Source: Isochrysis galbana (Eukaryota; Haptophyta; Isochrysidales; Isochrysidaceae). Taken from it: 64,000 nt of DNA. The stretch is from contig CM030938.1 of the NCBI GenBank assembly GCA_018136815.1, positions 4,169,448-4,233,447 of the forward strand. Direction: 5' to 3'. The notes below the pieces were generated by a model. That model searched no databases. It saw nothing but the letters and a program-made list of their open reading frames with translations, and was not told the origin of the DNA. A program made the position numbers and the translations under genes. Below, piece after piece: positions 1 to 9,441 of this stretch; positions within the stretch are counted from its first letter, which is position 1, and every line of letters begins with the position of its first letter.

Positions 1-1100
1 GCGAAGGCACACACATGGCCGCGCCTGCCGTACCCGGCGAGGCTGTGCCAAACTTGCGCCGGCGTGCGCGGTGTGATGCGGCAGACTGCGCCATATATGA
101 ATAAAATAGGCAGTGTAGCAAGCAGTTCGCCAAGCTGAAAGCTCAAGGCAAGAGCATACGGCGACAAGACGAAGGCTCGCCCAGAAAGTGTGGAGAGGGC
201 GGTCCAGCCCGCAAGCCCCAAGCCACCGCTCAGTGCCAACAACAGCTTGCGACTAGAGCTTCGTGGCCTGACATACCGTCGGGAAGGAAAGCATGTAAAA
301 GCTGCGCGGGCCAGCTGCGTAGATTCATCTCCATGTATGGTGCAAGACTTCATCGATGGACAGAAAGTCGGAGCATCGCCGTTGGAGCATGTTTTTTTGA
401 GCGCCTCCTCTACATCGCTAGCGTCTCCATTGACGGGGTCGGTGCCTGTTTGCGCGACCTCCGGGACAGAAGACCCTGTGGAGCTCTCTGCAATCCCAAC
501 AACCTGGGCGCGTGGAGTAGATTGACTTGTCTTCCCGCCAGAAAACGCTGGTTGTCTAGCATACACGCTTGGCTCCTCCTCGCTCTTTGCGGAGGGGGTC
601 AACTTTTCCGCGTCGTAATGGGACTGCGAGTCGCATAGGAACGCAATCAGCGCGAGCCCCATCCCCGCCAGCATGGGCGCGGGGCGTTTTACACCGTCGA
701 TGAGATAATTCCCCAGCATCCCCCCCACGAGCGCGAGAGACCAAATCATTGGTGCGCCCACCGCCACCCCCAACTCCTCAATCGCCACAGCGGTGAGAAA
801 TTCTCCAAGAGCGAGGGAGGCACCACCGCATGCCGTGGTGATCACGGCGATCGCGACGGGGCCCGCGTGCTCGCGTGCCTCCAGCACAAAGGAGGAGAGG
901 AAGAATCCATCGACGGCTCCCGCGGTGAGACAGAGCACACTGGTGGTGAGTGTCTGGTAGAGCACGAGCGAGGCGAAGAAGGTCTGAACGGGCGCAGTCG
1001 AGCGGGACAGACGCTGGAAGACGGGCCAGTGGCCCCACACGACGAAGGTGACCGCGATCATCGCGGCAGCCTCTCCGGTTGAGCTCGGCACAAACGGCAT
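1..1100 (-). CDS. Ureide-permease-like (DMT-type) membrane transporter, 5' part, runs off the left edge
   Basis: An uninterrupted frame starts at the ATG complementary to 1098-1100 and stays open to base 1 (at least 366 codons), so the stop lies outside the window. The N-terminus contains hydrophobic stretches beginning with WGHWPVFQRLSR, then GEFLTAVAIEELGV and a GGMLGNYLIDG segment, an MLAGMGLALIAF helix, a polar Ser/Glu-rich loop of about 100 residues, and more membrane helices (SGGLGLAGWTAL, LGELLATLPILFIYGA). Two helix bundles joined by a long cytosolic loop, a WGxWP start and a GNYLID motif resemble plant ureide permeases, which move allantoin and oxo-heterocycles; the substrate here is unknown. 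No intron is needed in the visible part. Family assignment is inference from remembered motifs; that it is a multi-pass membrane protein is clear. Confidence 0.6.
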   Translation of the reverse strand, partial: MPFVPSSTGEAAAMIAVTFVVWGHWPVFQRLSRSTAPVQTFFASLVLYQTLTTSVLCLTAGAVDGFFLSSFVLEAREHAGPVAIAVITTACGGASLALGEFLTAVAIEELGVAVGAPMIWSLALVGGMLGNYLIDGVKRPAPMLAGMGLALIAFLCDSQSHYDAEKLTPSAKSEEEPSVYARQPAFSGGKTSQSTPRAQVVGIAESSTGSSVPEVAQTGTDPVNGDASDVEEALKKTCSNGDAPTFCPSMKSCTIHGDESTQLARAAFTCFPSRRYVRPRSSSRKLLLALSGGLGLAGWTALSTLSGRAFVLSPYALALSFQLGELLATLPILFIYGAVCRITPRTPAQVWHSLAGYGRRGHVCAF

Positions 1101-1322
1101 TCGGGCCTGAGAGGACCCTCCCACGGTCTCGTCTCTCTCTTCTCTCTCTGCTTTCTGATTCTCCTTGTTTCCGATCTCCACATTCTTCTCTTCCTCTCCA
1201 CATTCCCGAGATATTCGCCATTCTCTTGGCGTTCTTCCCGCGCTCGGCTCTCTTCTGTTCTCACTCCGCTTCTCCTCGCTCTTCTCATCTACTCTCTCCC
1301 TCTCTCTCCCTCTCCCTCTCCC

Positions 1323-1394
<72 letters not shown>

Positions 1395-1665
1395 CTCTCT
1401 CTCTCCTCTTTTGCCGCTTCTCTCTCTTGTGTTCTCACTCCCCTTCTCCTCGCTCTTCTCATCTACTCTCTCCCTCTCTCTTCTCTTCCCGCTTCTCTCT
1501 TCTCTTGTGCCGCTTCTCTCTCTTGTGTTCTCACTCCCCTTCTCCTCACTCTTCCCATCTACTCTCTCTCTCTCTCCCCTTCTCTCTTCTCTTCCCGCTT
1601 CTCTCCTCGTTCTCAGTGCGCTGCATCCTCGCTGCATCGCCTTCTCCTTCTGGAGCTCTAGAGCC
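1101..1665. repeat. CT-rich tract with a poly-C run of about 40, 5' flank of the transporter gene
   Basis: Almost pure pyrimidine on the plus strand. It consists of CTCTC blocks, a C homopolymer at about 1323-1363, and a roughly 65-bp imperfect repeat around the phrase CTTCTCCTCGCTCTTCTCATCTACTC. It lies immediately upstream of the minus-strand transporter start (1100), so it is purine-rich on that gene's coding strand. Open frames here are artefacts of composition. Confidence 0.9.
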
Positions 1666-2239
1666 TAGAGTGATCTATATATAGGCTCTATACATGTACT
1701 ACCTCCGTTCCAATTCTGAGGTGTCACGCATGCTATGTATTATTGAAGGGGGTGGCTTACAGGGGCAATGAATGGGGCACACCCCACCCACCCACCCAGA
1801 CTAGGGAGGGTGCAGAGGGTACATTGGGGCCTAATCTGAGGCCTTCCTAAGTTATACAAAGGTTGTTCTATACACATAAACGTCCAAATATTGTACAAAC
1901 ATTGACAAACGCACGCACGACGCACGCACGCTGCATTCCTAGATGTGAAAGACAGAAACAATGTTTTTTTTCGGAGGCCAAAAACAGTGTTTTTCACTGT
2001 TTTTCAAACGCCCTCCGTTTTTGCCACTGTTTTTTTAGAGCGGGACTGGGGCTGGGGGCCGCCCGCGCGCGGCGCGCGCGAGCGCGGCGTGCGCGCGGGA
2101 CCGCGGCCACCACCACCAGCACGCGCGCGGATCGCGACGCGTGCGTGGGCTTGGGGTTGAACACACCGATAGCGGCTCGCCATCGGCCGAGGGGAGGGGA
2201 GGGGGCAGCGGCGGCGGCGGCCTACGTATGCGTAGGACG
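1666..2239. other. Intergenic; contains one copy of a dispersed repeat (about 1935-2050)
   Basis: No gene is supported. The stretch at about 1935-2050 (phrases GTGAAAGACAGAAACA, CGGAGGCCAAAAACAGTG, TTTTTCACTG) recurs in direct orientation at about 36265-36375. The rest is GC-rich alternating GCGCG sequence. Confidence 0.6.
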
Positions 2240-2475
2240 CAGGACAAAAAACTATTGTTATAGTTTTAGCGATGGAGCGCGCGCCGACCGCTCCCACCTC
2301 TCAGCCCCCCGCCGTCACGACGCCCCAGCGGGGCCGCCCCAAACCGCCGGAGCCCAAGCGCCCACAGGCCGCCGCGCCGCCTGACAACGACGTCGACATG
2401 ACGGCACCGCCCTCGCCTCCCAAGCAGCCACAGAACCAGGGAACAGGCAGAGTCCTGTTCCCTAGTGTTAGGTGA
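2240..2475 (+). mobile_element. LINE 'head' fragment, cut off after about 220 bp
   Basis: It begins with the inverted motif AAACTATTGTTATAGTTT followed by an ATG at 2272. The first 62 or so codons encode the Pro-rich start MERAPTAPTSQPP...PPKQPQNQGTGRVLFP found at the start of the 798-codon LINE frame at 42689. Identity stops near 2462 and the frame ends at 2475. Copies of the same head occur at 27105, 41330 and 42655 (plus strand) and near 42645 (minus strand). This copy keeps the 5' end and lacks the 3' end. Confidence 0.8.
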
Positions 2476-3477
2476 TAGCAGTATTTGTATCTGTTTCATG
2501 TTTCATGCATTGTCTAGGCTCTAGGCCTAGGGCCTAGGCATCTAGGCATGCAGAAGAGCATAGAAACATTTTTTGAAATTTGAAATTTTTGTCGAAATTT
2601 GGGCAAACTTTTTGAAATTTTTCACATGTTTTTGATCGAAATTTGGGCCGAAAAAAATAGCCCGGTCACTCACTCATTTTAACCACTATTTCCCACCTCC
2701 CCTGGGTGTCCAAGGATTCCTTAGGGTCCCCCCCTACCTGCCCCGCCAACTCCCTCCGCCCTCCGAACGACCCCCTCCCACCCCACGAAGGGCAATGGCG
2801 TCGGTGAGGGACCCCCCTCCCTTCCCCCGCGCGTGGCGGGCTATTTTGGGAGATTCAGGCGGGCGCTCACGGGAGGGAATCAGAGTAGTGAATGTGGGGC
2901 GCATCACTCTAAAAAACGCGGAGCTTCCGCGACGTCCGATCGCCCGCGATCGGCCGAAGAATGGCCTGGAGGTGGTGGCCATGCAGAGCCCAGAGCTCTC
3001 GCGAGCAGGGTGGGGGGTCACTAGTAGGTCGCACGCTGGTTCTTGAGGGTCGCACACACTCGCACTAACACATCCTGGCCCCTCGCACGGCAGGAATGCC
3101 TCGATTCGATCCGGCCCGACGCCCAGGGCCATGGCCCCTATTGACGTCGACCAGCGCTCGATTGGACGCCTGGAGGTGCAGCTCTTCAAGTGGCCGTGCG
3201 GCGCGACGGGCCGGTCGCGACCCGGCTGTTCCGGGCCTGCCTGTAGCCCCCAAAGCCTCCTGGCCCGGCCCCACGCGTTCGCGCCCAGCGTTGATTCGAA
3301 ATCTTGAGAGCTGGTGTGTGTCGTGTTCACGTCTCACCTCCGCCTTCACCGCAAAGGCGTGCGCCGAGGCCGTTAGGTACATGAATTTGGCTCCTGGGGC
3401 GGAACCATTTCATATGATGAGTGTTAACTTGCCCTATGCAAGCTGAGGGGCAAGGAAGTGCCAGCGGCAATCGCAGT
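2476..3477. other. Intergenic, no supported gene
   Basis: It contains an A/T-rich patch with repeated GAAATTT words (2565-2650) and the phrase AGCCCGGTCACTCACT at about 2660, which also ends the dispersed repeats near 6540 and 41100. The open frames on both strands have no recognisable protein features. Confidence 0.5.
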
Positions 3478-5950
3478 CGCGTTCGAAAGTTGGGCACTCG
3501 GGCCCGTTCGGCCCATAGCCTTGGTCTTGTTTTCGGTGTTGCACAGGGCCAACTTCGACGCCATGTGCGCGGGCGGCGGCGGCGATTGGCGTGGCTGCTA
3601 GGGCGGCATATTCGGATATGGTGCCTGGCAGGGCATTCTATCCCAGTGGATGACCGAGAAAGCGCCGGCAGCGCGCCCGGTAGCGGTCGAAAGTTGGGCA
3701 CTCGGCCCGTACGGCCGGGTGACGTTGGCGTAGTCGTCGGCGCCACACACGGCCGACTATTTCGCGATGCGCGAGGGCGGCGGCGGCGATTAGCGTGGCT
3801 GCTCGGGCGGCATATTCGGATATGGCGCCTGGCAGGGCATTCTATCCCAGTGGTTGACCGAGAAAGCGCCGGCAGCGCGCCCGGTAGCGGTCGGAAGTTG
3901 GGCACTCGGCCCGTTCGGCCGGGTGACGTTGGCGTAGTCGTCGGCGCCACACACGGCCGACTACTTCGCGATGCGCGCGGGCGGCGGCGGCGATTGGCGT
4001 GGCTGCTCGGGCGGCACTTTTGAATATGGTGCCTGGTGGGGCATTCTATCTCAGTGGATGACCGAGAAAGCGCCGGCAGCGCGACCGCTCGCATTCGAAA
4101 GTTGGGCACTCCGGCCCATTCGGCCGGGTGACGTCAGCGTAGTTGACGGCGCCACACACGGCCGACTACGGCGCGATGCACGCGGGCGGCGGCGGCGATT
4201 GGCGTGACTGCTAGGGCGGCATATTCGGATATGGTGCCTGGCAGGGCATTCTATCCCAGTGGATGACCGAGAAAGCGCCGGCAGCGCGCCCGGTAGCGGT
4301 CGAAAGTTGGGCACTCGGCCCGTACGGCCGGGTGACGTTGGCGTAGTCGTCGGCGCCACACACGGCCGACTATTTCGCGATGCGCGAGGGCGGCGGCGGC
4401 GATTAGCGTGGCTGCTCGGGCGGCATATTCGGATATGGCGCCTGGCAGGGCATTCTATCCCAGTGGTTGACCGAGAAAGCGCCGGCAGCGCGCCCGGTAG
4501 CGGTCGGAAGTTGGGCACTCGGCCCGTTCGGCCGGGTGACGTTGGCGTAGTCGTCGGCGGCACACACGGCCGACTACTTCGCGACGAGCGCGGGCGGCGG
4601 CGGCGATTGGCGTGACTGCTAGGGCGGCATATTCGGATATGGCGCCTGGTAGGGCATTCTATCCCAGTGGATGACCGAGAAAGCGCCGGCAGCGCGCCCG
4701 GTAGCGGTCGAAAGTTGGGCACTCGGCCCGTACGGCCGGGTGACGTTGGCGTAGTCGTCGGCGCCACACACGGCCGACTATTTCGCGATGCGCGCGGGCG
4801 GCGGCGGCGATTGGCGTGGCTGCTCGGGCGGCATATTCGGATATGGTGCCTGGCAGGGCATTCTATCCCAGTGGTTGACCGAGAAAGCGCCGGCAGCGCG
4901 CCCGGTAGCGGTCGAAAGTTGGGCACTCGGCCCGTTCGGCCGGGTGACGTTGGCGTAGTCGTCGGCGGCACACACGGCCGACTACTTCGCGACGAGCGCG
5001 GGCGGCGGCGGCGATTGGCGTGACTGCTAGGGCGGCATATTCGGATATGGCGCCTGGCAGGGCATTCTATCCCAGTGGTTGACCGAGAAAGCGCCGGCAG
5101 CGCGCCCGGTAGCGGTCGAAAGTTGGGCACTCGGCCCGTACGGCCGGGTGACGTTGGCGTAGTCGTCGGCGCCACACACGGCCGACTATTTCGCGATGCG
5201 CGCGGGCGGCGGCGGCGATTGGCGTGGCTGCTCGGGCGGCATATTCGGATATGGTGCCTGGCAGGGCATTCTATCCCAGTGGTTGACCGAGAAAGCGCCG
5301 GCAGCGCGCCCGGTAGCGGTCGGAAGTTGGGCACTCGGCCCGTTCGGCCGGGTGACGTTGGCGTAGTCGTCGGCGCCACACACGGCCGACTATTTCGCGA
5401 TGCGCGCGGGCGGCGGCGGCGATTGGCGTGGCTGCTCGGGTGGCATATTCGGATATCACGCCTGGTAGGGCATTCTATCCCAGTGGATGACCGAGAAAGC
5501 GCCGGCAGCGTGCCCGGTAGCGGTCGAAAGTTGGGCACTCGGCCCGTTCGGCCAGGTGACGTTGGCGTAGTCGTCGGCGGCACGCACGGCCGACTATTTC
5601 GCGATGCGCGCGGGCGGCGGCGGCGATTGGCGTGACTGCTAGGGCGGCATATTCGGATATGGTGCCTGGTAAGGCATTCTATCCCAGTGGATGACCGAGA
5701 AAGCGCCGGCAGCGCGCCCGGTAGCGGTCGAAAGTTGGGCACTCGGCCCGTTCGGCCGGGTGACGTTGGCGTAGTCGTCGGCGGCACACACGGCCGACTA
5801 CTTCGCGATGCGCGCGGGCGGCGGCGGCGATTGGCGTGGCTGCTCGGGCGGCATATTCGGATATGGTGCCTGGTAGGGCATTCTATCGTAGTGGATGACC
5901 GAGAAAGCGCCGGCAGCGCGCCCGGTAGAGGTGGGAAGTTGGGTGTTCGA
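3478..5950. repeat. Satellite array: twelve tandem units of 204 bp
   Basis: The landmark GGCGGCATATTCGGATATGG recurs about every 204 bp from about 3604 to 5848, with one diverged unit near 4011. Units are highly similar. Because 204 is 3 x 68, frames stay open for hundreds of codons on both strands; one minus-strand frame reaches 688 codons with a 68-residue Pro/Arg-rich repeat. I treat these as by-products of the period. A unit variant reading GTGACTGCTAGG partly alternates with GTGGCTGCTCGG from 4200 onward, suggesting a dimeric higher-order repeat. The edges decay at 5930-5960, where the last unit is diverged. Confidence 0.92.
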
Positions 5951-6331
5951 ACGCATTTCGGTACGTTACCGTTTAGGCGGTTTTTGCGCCAATGCCGATA
6001 TTCGTCAAGATGTGCGAGGCTGGAGAGAGCAATTGGCTCGGCCACTAGAGCAGCATATCTTGATTTAACGTTTTCTGCTGTCCTAGTTGAAATGGATGAA
6101 AGAAAAGACCATGCCATCCGCCCGGTCGCGGTGCCAAATTAGCCGCTCTAGCCCTCGGTGACTAGTGGTTCACGTAAGCGTCTTGAGTTTTGTGATACTT
6201 TCGTACACATTGAAGTGCAAAATTATGAGTTTGACTTATGGTCCAGTGTGTAAAGAACCACTTCTTGTAGACCCAGTGAGTTGGCGTCAAAATTCTCCTC
6301 GTCATTCCATGTTTGTGCCTCGCATGAAGGG

Positions 6332-6545
6332 CCTCACTAAAAATATACCGGAGGGGGGCCCGACTGTATTTCGCGCACCGTCTTCGAAGGCCTGAAATTC
6401 GGTATTTTTCGAAAATTTCGCCGGGGAACCCCCAATTTTTTTTGCTGATCCATCCTACCGGAACCTATAGGGAGCTTATTTAGCCCTTCATTTACCCATA
6501 ATTGCTGGTGCCCTCCGCACCCCCATAGTGAGTGACCGGGCTAAA
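6332..6545 (+). repeat. Dispersed repeat, inverted copy at 41100-41325
   Basis: Sequence from AATATACCGGAGGGGGGC through CGAAAATTTCGCCGG and GCTGATCCATCCTACCGG to GTGAGTGACCGGGCT reappears as its reverse complement at 41100-41325 with only scattered differences. The end phrase also occurs near 2660. There is no coding capacity and no clear terminal inverted repeat. Confidence 0.8.
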
Positions 6546-6639
6546 AAAAATTGAAATATCCGCCAGGCCCTATTGCGAGGCGCCTGGGAGGAAGAAAGGT
6601 GGGGAAACTTCCCTTCTCTTCGAAAGAAAGAGAGAGCGC

Positions 6640-6830
6640 GCTCCACAACCCAAGATCCCATGCGTCCACGCGAAGCTTTTGACCGAGAACGAGAGAAAGC
6701 AGAGAATTATAACGATAAATACCGAACGACGAAGAGAAGCCTAACGAGTGTCGATTCGCGAATACGACAGCACTTTGCCTCACGCCGCACATGTAGCGGG
6801 GAATTTTAAGAAGATTTTTTCCCCAGCGAA
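6640..6830 (+). mobile_element. Fragment shared with the 3' tail of the LINE at 42655-45400
   Basis: The stretch CACTTTGCCTCACGCCGCAC...TAGCGGGGAATTTTAAGAAGATTTTTT matches the region just before the 3' end of the large LINE (about 45339-45385). Upstream bases to about 6640 may belong to the same tail. It is non-coding. Confidence 0.6.
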
Positions 6831-7364
6831 TCTTCCACACATCTAGGGACGTGCTCGGCACTCGACAACATCAACATATTTGAAACGATCCACGAATTAC
6901 ATACGACAAACGACCCCTCATGCCTCAAATCGATGAAACTGCTCCCTCCGACCTGGCCAATAATAGGCTGTTCATCCTACCCGGTTACTACCCTGCACCA
7001 CTTCACCCCACTCTAGAGAAAAGCCAGAAGGCCCGCCCCACCCCTCCCCCCGCGGCCTAGGCCCATAGTGCATATGGGCCGACCCCCCGAATCCGATGAA
7101 AAGGAACGAGGGTGGGAAGCGGGAACGAGAGTGTGGTAGGGGCAAGGGTGATGACAGCGGCGATCCGGAGGAAGGAGTGTCAATAGTAGCATAGCAGACA
7201 TCTTCAATTTTTTTTTAGGATACAGCTCTTTGGAGGCAAGATCAAGATGGCAGACGGCTTGCTTTCAAGAAAAATTATGGCCACTGGAATGGGCCGAGAG
7301 GGGCACGGAAATCGTGCACGTGCTTCTCACTACAAGCGACCTGTCGCCCTTGCGATCGCTGGGT
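6831..7364. other. Intergenic, no feature seen
   Basis: No convincing frame, repeat or RNA gene. It lies downstream of the Lsm11-like gene, which ends at 7365 on the minus strand, so it should hold that gene's 3' end. Confidence 0.5.
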
Positions 7365-8342
7365 TTACGCGAGATTGCTTCCCTTCATGGACTTGTTGAT
7401 AGCAGCAACAGCCAAACGCTCGAACGCGGCGATGAAGTGGGTGCCGCTGGTCCCGCCCACCATACCCATTGAAGGCGTGCAACCTGGTAATGTGAATCTC
7501 CCACTCTCGCCGCCTTGAGCACGCCACGCATTGGCCGCTTTGCGAGCATCACACACACTCACAACACAGTCGCCGCGCAACAGAAGCTGAGGAATTGATT
7601 GCTTCAGCCATCGAGGCGAGTCCGAGTCTCTTCTAGGTGAAGCTTGGCTGGGACGGCCGCTCTTGATGGCCGCGTCCAAACCTTCTGTGGAAGCCGCGAT
7701 TTGGTCGACAACAACCGCGTGTTCGGCGACATTGGTGAGAAGCATGTTCCAATGTCTGTCGTACGTGCGCAATTCGCCCTCGTACCACCCTCGCAAACCA
7801 AACTGCCGTCGGACCACCACGCGCACCCGGCGCGATCGCCAGCGAGCTAGTCCCGACTCCCCCAAGGGACCATCACCTTGAAAGGTCTCTGCCCATTGCC
7901 GTGCCAGAGACTTTCTCGGCTCGTCTGCACTCTCCGCACTAGACTGACGTGTGCGAGACGGCGCCTTGCTTGCACCCCTCGCGCCCCTCATGCCACTAGC
8001 GCCAAAGGCCATCGGCAATGGCTGATCCACCCCCGCCTGTGCGGTCGCGCTCTGCAATGAGCTTCCGTGGCACTCTGCCTCGGCTGCGCCGCGTGTGTGC
8101 AAGACCTGCTTTCCCGATGGTGGGGGTTGACCTGATTGCGGCGGCCGGCGATGAGGCTGTTTGGGCAGGCCTGCGGCCGGTGCCGCACCAGGAAGCAGGC
8201 TGACGCATTTGCTCAAGTTGTCGAGAGGCCGAATATCATTGAAGGGAACTGGCACATTCAGAGAGGCTAGAAGCAGCTGCGGGTCGAACACATCTGGTGG
8301 GCTAAGGAAGTCGAGCTCTGGTGCGGGCCGCTGGCTTGCCAT
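7365..8342 (-). CDS. Lsm11-like Sm-fold protein (325 aa)
   Basis: Single open frame from the ATG complementary to 8340-8342. An N-terminal conserved-looking block (residues about 16-52, with DVFDPQLLLASL and PFNDIRPLDNL) is followed by a disordered Pro/Ser/Arg linker. A split Sm fold follows: Sm1 at about 171-206 (RRVRVVVRR...GLRGWYEGEL...DRHWNMLLTNV) and Sm2 at about 245-264 (PQLLLRGDCVVSV), separated by about 40 residues. The DxHWN phrase in Sm1, the RGD/RGE-type Sm2, the long inter-motif insert and the N-terminal FDP block are hallmarks of Lsm11, the U7 snRNP subunit that acts in the nucleus in replication-dependent histone 3'-end processing. Another divergent Lsm protein is the main alternative. 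No intron is needed. Confidence 0.75.
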   Translation of the reverse strand: MASQRPAPELDFLSPPDVFDPQLLLASLNVPVPFNDIRPLDNLSKCVSLLPGAAPAAGLPKQPHRRPPQSGQPPPSGKQVLHTRGAAEAECHGSSLQSATAQAGVDQPLPMAFGASGMRGARGASKAPSRTRQSSAESADEPRKSLARQWAETFQGDGPLGESGLARWRSRRVRVVVRRQFGLRGWYEGELRTYDRHWNMLLTNVAEHAVVVDQIAASTEGLDAAIKSGRPSQASPRRDSDSPRWLKQSIPQLLLRGDCVVSVCDARKAANAWRAQGGESGRFTLPGCTPSMGMVGGTSGTHFIAAFERLAVAAINKSMKGSNLA

Positions 8343-8435
8343 TCTCAAGCTGGGGGGGCTCGCGATGGATGGCGGCCTCGCAAGCCCCGTCTGGTCCCAA
8401 GAGGGGCGTGCGCACAGCCTCGCCTTCAGACTCCT

Positions 8436-8456
8436 CTCCCTCCTCCCTCTCTCTCT

Positions 8457-8530
<74 letters not shown>

Positions 8531-8549
8531 TTCTCTCTCTCTCTCCCCC

Positions 8550-8641
<92 letters not shown>

Positions 8642-8692
8642 TTCTCTCTCTCTCTCCCCCCCCCCCCCTCTCTCTCCTCCTGCCTCCTCATA
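8436..8692. repeat. CT microsatellite with poly-C interruptions
   Basis: It contains (CT)n blocks broken by CCCTTTCTC and two C runs. An internal duplication is visible, since the CT-CCCTTTCTCTC-poly-C pattern occurs twice. It lies about 95 bp upstream of the Lsm11-like start and is purine-rich on that gene's coding strand. Confidence 0.9.
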
Positions 8693-9441
8693 AGGTACCT
8701 TTTTCCGACCCGAGGCTCGAATGGAGAGATCGAAAATAGCGAGAGACAAAAATAGATCCTTCTCCTTCTCGGGCGCACCCTCCGCGTGAGAGAAAAGAAA
8801 ATTCCATCGTTCGCTTGAGTGATTCCAAAGAATCGCGAGGCCCATTCGATTTCGCTGCCCGAGAGCAAGAGAGTGGGGGGGAGGGGGGGGCGGGAGAGAG
8901 AGAAAGGGAGAGAGAGAGAGGGAGAGTAGAGAGGGAGGGAGAGGGAGAGAGAGGGGGAGTTGGGGGAGAGAGAGAGGGAGAGAGAGAGAGTCCTGATGAA
9001 GAGATGACGGAAGAGGATCGATTAGCCATCTCGGCGCTTCTTCTCTCCCGCTCCCACCCCCCCTTCCCTCTCTTCCCTTCTTTCTCTCTCTCTCTCCCCT
9101 TCTCTTTTCTCTCCCCCCCCCCCCCCCCTCTCCCTCCCTCCCTTCCCTCCCTCTCTCATTTTCTCTAGCAGCGCGACCTCTCAGAGGTTGGATCTGGGTT
9201 CTTCCCTGAATTATCCTCCACGTCCCAAAGAAAGAAAGGACACGGCGTCTACTGGCCGCGCAGGAGCGGAAGGCCGAGAGAGAGAGAGAGAGAGGGAAGC
9301 GCAGGGGAAGAGAGAGAGAGAGAGGAGAGAGAAGGTGTACCCCTTCGAGAGAGAGAAAGGGAAAGCGATATCACGTAAGAGTTCAACGGGGGTGTGAAGG
9401 GAGCGCCGCGGACCCTCCCGCCCTGCGGCCGGCCCTCTCAG
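8693..9441. repeat. Alternating GA-rich and CT-rich low-complexity leader of the oxidoreductase gene
   Basis: GA-rich at about 8870-8990, CT-rich with poly-C at about 9050-9170, GA-rich again at about 9275-9365. This fills the gap between two divergently placed genes (starts 8342 minus and 9442 plus), so promoters for both are expected here. No motif can be assigned. Confidence 0.7.

Noticed and set aside
4051-6117. 688-codon minus-strand frame
   Set aside because: It is the 204-bp satellite read in one frame; the period is a multiple of three, frames are also open on the other strand, and composition is extreme.
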